The position numbers were made by a program, and so were the translations under genes. The notes under the pieces are model-generated. The model saw only the letters and a program-made list of their open reading frames with translations. It made no database searches and was not told the DNA's origin. From assembly GCA_039621445.1 (NCBI GenBank), contig CP154955.1:9412241-9476240 (forward strand): 64,000 nt of DNA, written 5' to 3'. Positions within the stretch are counted from its first letter, which is position 1; each line of letters opens with the position of its first letter. Source of the stretch: Euglena gracilis. Its lineage: Eukaryota; Euglenida; Euglenophyceae; Euglenales. Shown one piece after another: positions 61,417 to 64,000 of this stretch.

Positions 61417-62080
61417 CACACACACACACAACAGACACACAGACACACACAACACACAACACACACAACACACAACACACACAACATACACACACACAAC
61501 ACACACACCCACAACACACACTCGACACCTGTGGCCTGCATCGCAGCCCGGCCCCGCAGCGGGCACACGTTGCTGCCCTGGTCGAGGGCGTCGGCATAGT
61601 GGCCCATTTGGCTGTGGGCGACGCCCTGGGACGGTGCAAACCAGCCGGCCCTCACCTCGCTGGAGGCACGGTGGGTCATGGTGAGAACCAAAGTGCACGG
61701 CAAGTGGTCTGGGGCAGGCTTCTGTTAAGACCCCCAGGGCCCCCCCACCCAGCCCGCGCTGGACCCCCGCAAGGGGGGGGGGGGGGGGCTGGAACCCTCC
61801 CCCCCAAAAACCAGGCCAATAAAGGCATTTCCCCAAAAAAATATTATTATTTTACAAAAATTATTATTATTATTATTATGGGTTTCACTTTGCGCGGAAA
61901 CCCATACCCGAGCCACCGACCCAGGGACCCGGGGGGGGGGGGGGGGGGGGGCCCCGGACCCACCGACCCCCACCCAACCCCCTCCCCTCCCGGGGGGGGA
62001 CTGCAAAAAGAGGCCGGGTCTGGTGCGTCCATTGTTTCGGCTGTTGTCCCCCAGGTGATGAATCCGAATCCTTCAACCAT
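43389..62080 (-). CDS. GH81 endo-1,3-beta-glucanase, about 19 exons, 5' end not in window
   Basis: Hydrolyses internal beta-1,3-glucan bonds. Exons: 62015-62080, 61529-61721, 59733-59853, 57641-57743, 55246-55328, 53858-53944, 53317-53401, about 52717-52736, 51726-51846, 51450-51519, 51136-51220, 49969-50084, 49463-49586, 48487-48618, 47168-47237, 46128-46249, 44270-44387, about 43737-43805, 43389-43599; about 665 residues. GH81 marks appear in order: [86 protein letters not shown] (catalytic region), [14 protein letters not shown] and, across one junction, [14 protein letters not shown], the usual domain end. After that come about 130 residues with hydrophobic stretches, ending RPQGYADVG. 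The N-terminal roughly 150 residues of the domain are missing, so 62080 may be internal. Junctions 5/6 and 7/8 and the last two exons are uncertain. Confidence 0.85.
43806..44269. other. GH81 intron before the C-terminal exons
   Basis: Oligo-C/G runs near 43930 and 44245, otherwise unremarkable. No exon with matching phase is seen. Confidence 0.45.
44636..45005 (+). repeat. Dispersed repeat copy interrupted by a small element
   Basis: CCTTAGTTGCACTAAGG, CTTGTCTGTTTATGGCC and GCGCTAAC are followed by an inserted element (44694-44951). The repeat then resumes with ACTTCGCTTCTGGCCC, TTTGTGTGGTGAGTGGCC and AGGGACC. The same order is uninterrupted at 54011-54125. Confidence 0.75.
44694..44951. 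mobile_element. 258-bp element with TACCGGGGGG ends nested in the dispersed repeat
   Basis: The left end is TACCGGGGGG with AATTG inside it. The right end, reverse complemented, is TACCGGGGGGGAAAAATTG. TAAC is present on both sides and reiterated four times on the left. The interior is AT-rich with AAAATTGG words and no gene. Confidence 0.65.
45452..45727. mobile_element. Introner-like element in GH81 intron
   Basis: A 276-bp element; ends CAGGGTTTTCTTTAAG and, from the right, CAGGGATGAATTTAAGG. It is flanked by GCCCGGCC (45444-45451) and GCCCGTCC (45728-45735), 7/8 identical. It lies in the intron between exons 16 and 17. Confidence 0.75.
46400..47160. other. GH81 intron 15 interior
   Basis: Oligo-G/C blocks (46460-46550, 46735-46780, 46810) and a family-2 repeat with GGAAAACTTTGACCAAAAAA (about 46985-47100). 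No exon seen. Confidence 0.5.
47240..48480. other. GH81 intron 14 interior
   Basis: Contains TTAGGGTTAGGGTTAGGG-like words near 47730, a CACCACCAAAAA/TTCCACCATC imperfect tandem array at about 47875-48070, and oligo-C runs near 48310. No exon seen. Confidence 0.5.
48655..48765. repeat. Interspersed repeat family 2
   Basis: Carries GTCGACCCCCCACCC and CACCACCCTGGCTTTTTGGCC, matching 27355-27410. It lies directly upstream (gene sense) of GH81 exon 14. Confidence 0.5.
49946..49992 (-). repeat. Tandem duplication of an exon end with its splice donor
   Basis: On the minus strand CAAGTTTTACTGGTGTG occurs twice, 23 bp apart. The upstream copy is the end of GH81 exon 12 plus its GT donor; the second copy lies in the intron and offers an alternative donor. 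Only use of the first joins exon 13 in phase with FYWYGSGG. Confidence 0.75.
52862..53130. repeat. Interspersed repeat family 3, GH81 intron
   Basis: GCTGGCTGACCCCCCCCC, CCCATTTTTGCCCATTTTTG and TCCGTTACCGTTC match 24520-24800 in order. It lies between exons 7 and 8. Confidence 0.55.
54011..54125 (+). repeat. Intact copy of the dispersed repeat
   Basis: CCCTTAGTTGCACTACGG, CTTGTCTGTTTATGGCC, GGCGCTAACTTCGTTTC, TGTGTGGTGAGTGGCCAGGG and CCCCAGTGCTCC are contiguous. It is the uninterrupted reference for the copies at 44636-45005 and 34646-38396. Confidence 0.75.
54130..55230. other. GH81 intron 5 interior
   Basis: Open frames exist on the minus strand (54613-54951 and 54449-54682), but they lack GH81 similarity and the phases of neighbouring exons do not need them. 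Nothing else recognised. Confidence 0.4.
55366..55527. repeat. Minisatellite of CACATGTGACACGTATC-type units
   Basis: Alternating 17-bp TCCACATGTGACACGTA units and variants containing TCCACACGTGACACATG. ACATGT and CACGTG dyads recur throughout. It lies in GH81 intron 4, about 40 bp upstream (gene sense) of exon 5. Confidence 0.9.
55905..56190. repeat. Interspersed repeat family 3, GH81 intron
   Basis: GTTGCTGGCTGACCTCCCC and AGCTGCCCAAAGGGCGGCT resemble the copy at 24520-24800 (AGCTGCCCTTTGGGCGGCT). Confidence 0.5.
56361..56572. mobile_element. Introner-like element with a perfect 8-bp target duplication
   Basis: A 212-bp element; ends CAGGCATCTTTTTAAG and, from the right, CAGGCTTCTTTTGAAG. 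Both flanks are CCCTTGTG (56353-56360, 56573-56580). It lies in GH81 intron 4 and its interior is oligo-C/G rich. This is the clearest copy of the family. Confidence 0.85.
57750..59730. other. GH81 intron 3 interior
   Basis: AT-rich, with oligo-C runs near 57900 and a CACTCAAAAAACACT tandem at 59280-59330. A minus-strand segment at about 58695-58765 reads openly, but exons 3 and 4 join in phase without it. Confidence 0.45.
60111..60637. repeat. Foldback element in a TA microsatellite
   Basis: GGCAAGACTAACTCACTG at the left is inverted at the right (CAGTGAGTTAGTCTTGCC), each followed by oligo-C/G. The interior has GGGTTAGGGTTA-like words. TATATA sequence flanks both sides, as with the elements at 16.2 and 16.7 kb. 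Confidence 0.75.
60638..60785. repeat. (TA)n microsatellite
   Basis: TATATA and TACATA repeats in GH81 intron 2. Confidence 0.9.
61331..61520. repeat. (CA)n microsatellite, GH81 intron 2
   Basis: Pure CA, then interrupted ACACAACACAC, ending about 10 bp from exon 2 of the GH81 gene. Confidence 0.95.
61714..62016. mobile_element. Introner-like element splitting a GH81 coding exon
   Basis: A 303-bp element with ends GCAGGCTTCTGTTAAG and, from the right, CCGGCCTCTTTTTGCAG. It is flanked by GGTCTGGG (61706-61713) and GGTCTGGT (62017-62024), 7/8. The minus-strand sequence on the two sides reads as one exon. Predicted splicing (GC donor CCCG|GCCTC, acceptor AACAG|AAGCC) keeps the frame and leaves 18 nucleotides. 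Confidence 0.75.
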
Positions 62081-64000
62081 ATAGCTCTTTTTGTCCTTTT
62101 CGGACTAGCATTGTTTGAGAGAACTGCTGGCGTTGCAGCCGCAACTTCAATTGCAACTAAACCAGGTTTTGAATAGTGCTGAGCTCTTAATGGGACTTGC
62201 ACGTAATGGACGGCCAAAAAGCCAATTAGCATTGCACATTTCGCATTATTTATGATTTACCAATTACACCCGTGCAATTTACGGTAACTCACAGGTATTT
62301 TTTGAAATGATAAGACCTTGGCGACCCCCTCATCATGCCCCCCATACTTCTTCGTATTTGTTTCGACTTTTTTGACCCGATTTTGACCCAAACTCCATGG
62401 GTTTCAGGCCAAAAACAGGGTGCCGGGGGGTCGAAGACGCTCATTTTCGGCTGAAAAACAGGTTTTCCGGATCTGGGAGACCAAAAAAAACATCGTTTCG
62501 GGCAAAAAGAATTCGATTTTTTGACTTTTTTGACCTTAGATGGCCAAAAATGGCCAAAACAGGCCCAAACTGTACAAGATGGCCAAAATTGGCCGGAAAA
62601 TGGCTGTAACTCGGGCTAGGCAGGCAACTGTGGGAAATCAAAATACTGTTAGATAGGGCGTTCCAAGGGCTTCAATTTAGGTCCCCGGACATTTCCTTTG
62701 ATTTTGCTTCATTTCCAAGATATTTTGGAAACATCCGTTTTTTTTTACCCCAAAAACAGCCCAAAATGGCCCTCTGAAATGGGCCAAAATTGGCCCCCCA
62801 AAAAATGGCCGTCACTCAGGCTACACGAAGAATTGGGGGAAAAGTAAACCATGGTTGGATTCCAAGGGCTTCGTTTTTGCTCTCTGGACTTTTCCTTTGA
62901 TTTTGCTTCGTTGTCGAGATATTTTGAAAGAACCGATTATTTTGGCTCAAAAAAAAAGGGCCCCCAAAAAACACCCCAAAATGGCCGTTTTGGGCTGCAA
63001 AAGCGCGCCGGAACACGGGCCAGGCGTGTCGGCGGCCAAGACGGCGAACAGGGGGTGATAGAGGGCCTCCGGGGGTACATTTCATCAGACCGACATTTCC
63101 GGAAATTGTACGTTTTCTCGAGATATTTTCGAAAAATGGATTTTTTGATCGATTTTTGGACCGCGGCGAACTGGCAGAGTCGGAAGAATGGGGGGGCGGG
63201 CCAATCCTACCCAGTTTGGACCCTTTCGCGGCTGAATAACTCGGGCCTGGCGGGGAGTTGGAGGTCAAACGGAGGTGATTCGGAAACTAGAAATTCAGCC
63301 GCTCGCGACCGGAAAACAATTCCGTGAACGAGGTCAGGGTCATGGTGATAATCCGCGGTTTTCATGGTCTACCCAGAGGGGCAGAAGGGGGGAGGGGGGG
63401 GAGGGGGGGGGGGGGGGGGGGGTCAAACCCCCCCCCTTTTGCCCAGGGGTAAGCTTCGCTCTTACCCATAAAGAGATAAAAGCTCAGCGACCCCCTATTA
63501 GAAACCACCCCAAATACCGCCCTCAAAATAAAGCCCCAAAAAGCCAAATAACACCCCCTCCCAATATTGCAAGCACACGAATGAAAGATGGATCGGCTTT
63601 TTGCCGTAGTTCAGCAACCCTTTGGTTTCTGAACCATCCGGTGGGAGAGGGTTAGACAGAGAAGATTTGGCGGTGGGGTTAGAATAAAATAAAAGGCGTG
63701 ATGGATTTCTAAAATGGTTCCCTAAATCCCCTGGCGCGAGGTTGCTGCTTTTGAGGGGCTAAAGGAAAGGGTGCACAAATAGAAGCCTCCCCCCTCTCAG
63801 GGTTACCTGCAATGTGACCAAATAGAGCGTGGGGGTTATTTGGGGCGAGGTCAGTGCAGAGAATGACCAATGGCGCAATACCAGTGGGACAATGTACCAA
63901 CTCAGAGGCACAATAATAATGTATGATTTTATAATAACATAATATTACAATATAATGGTATAATAATTTATTAATTTGAATAATTCTTTTGGAATTGGAA
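62081..64000. other. No gene recognised; degenerate GGCCAAAA-rich tandem repeats
   Basis: From about 62400 to 63280, blocks containing TTTGATTTTGCTTC, GAGATATTTT and AACTCGGGC recur at roughly 200-230-bp spacing in decayed form. AATGGCCAAAA words are frequent up to 63000. Oligo-G/C runs lie at 63380-63440, and the last 100 bp are AT-rich. The missing 5' GH81 exons could be here or beyond, but I could not find one. Confidence 0.45.

Overview
This is a nuclear window from a flagellated, intron-rich eukaryote, most likely a marine alga or alga-like protist; I cannot place the lineage further. The evidence is multi-exon genes with GC-rich exons, mostly GT-AG introns, a ciliary gene, a GH81 glucanase, introner-like elements with 8-bp target duplications, and a very heavy load of microsatellites and oligo-C/G runs. 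I see no rRNA, tRNA or CRISPR, and no bacterial-type operon.

Three host genes lie head to tail on the minus strand. (A) 23006->3186 is a Golgi-type PC-esterase/TBL-like protein with an N-terminal signal anchor, the SGNH motif GDSVSRD and a C-terminal DGVHP motif. (B) 42026->26222 is a CFAP119 (CCDC189/FAP119) homologue, a ciliary central-apparatus protein, in 13 short exons spread over 16 kb. (C) >62080->43389 is a GH81 endo-1,3-beta-glucanase in about 19 exons; its 5' end is missing from the window and it has an added hydrophobic C-terminal tail. I assembled the exons by reading splice sites, codon phase and family motifs. Most junctions agree in phase, and the few that do not are flagged.

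The most notable object is an 11,065-bp DNA transposon at 3621-14685, inserted in the next-to-last intron of gene A and antisense to it. It has 26-bp terminal inverted repeats (25/26 identical), a 5-bp target duplication (CTTCA on both sides), two intron-containing plus-strand genes (4828-8528 and 9076-13258), and about 23 copies of a GCGCAATTGCGC-type palindrome. The palindromes lie only in its non-coding parts, and the outermost copy at each end is perfectly symmetrical. Neither protein can be named with confidence. The second has a ParB/sulfiredoxin-like N-terminal region. A 101-bp element at 25461-25561 has related ends and may be a non-autonomous relative.

A second mobile class is a family of 205-303-bp introner-like elements with CAGGCTTCTTTT-type inverted ends. 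Five copies carry 8-bp target duplications. Two of them sit inside coding sequence (3235-3460 in gene A, 61714-62016 in gene C), where predicted splicing would leave an in-frame 18-nt scar.

The rest is intron and intergenic DNA made of foldback elements, interspersed oligo-G/C-rich repeats and microsatellites. The largest is a 3.6-kb satellite at 34706-38330 that appears to have grown from a short GT/GAGT seed inside a copy of a dispersed repeat; other copies of that repeat are present at 44.6 kb and 54.0 kb.
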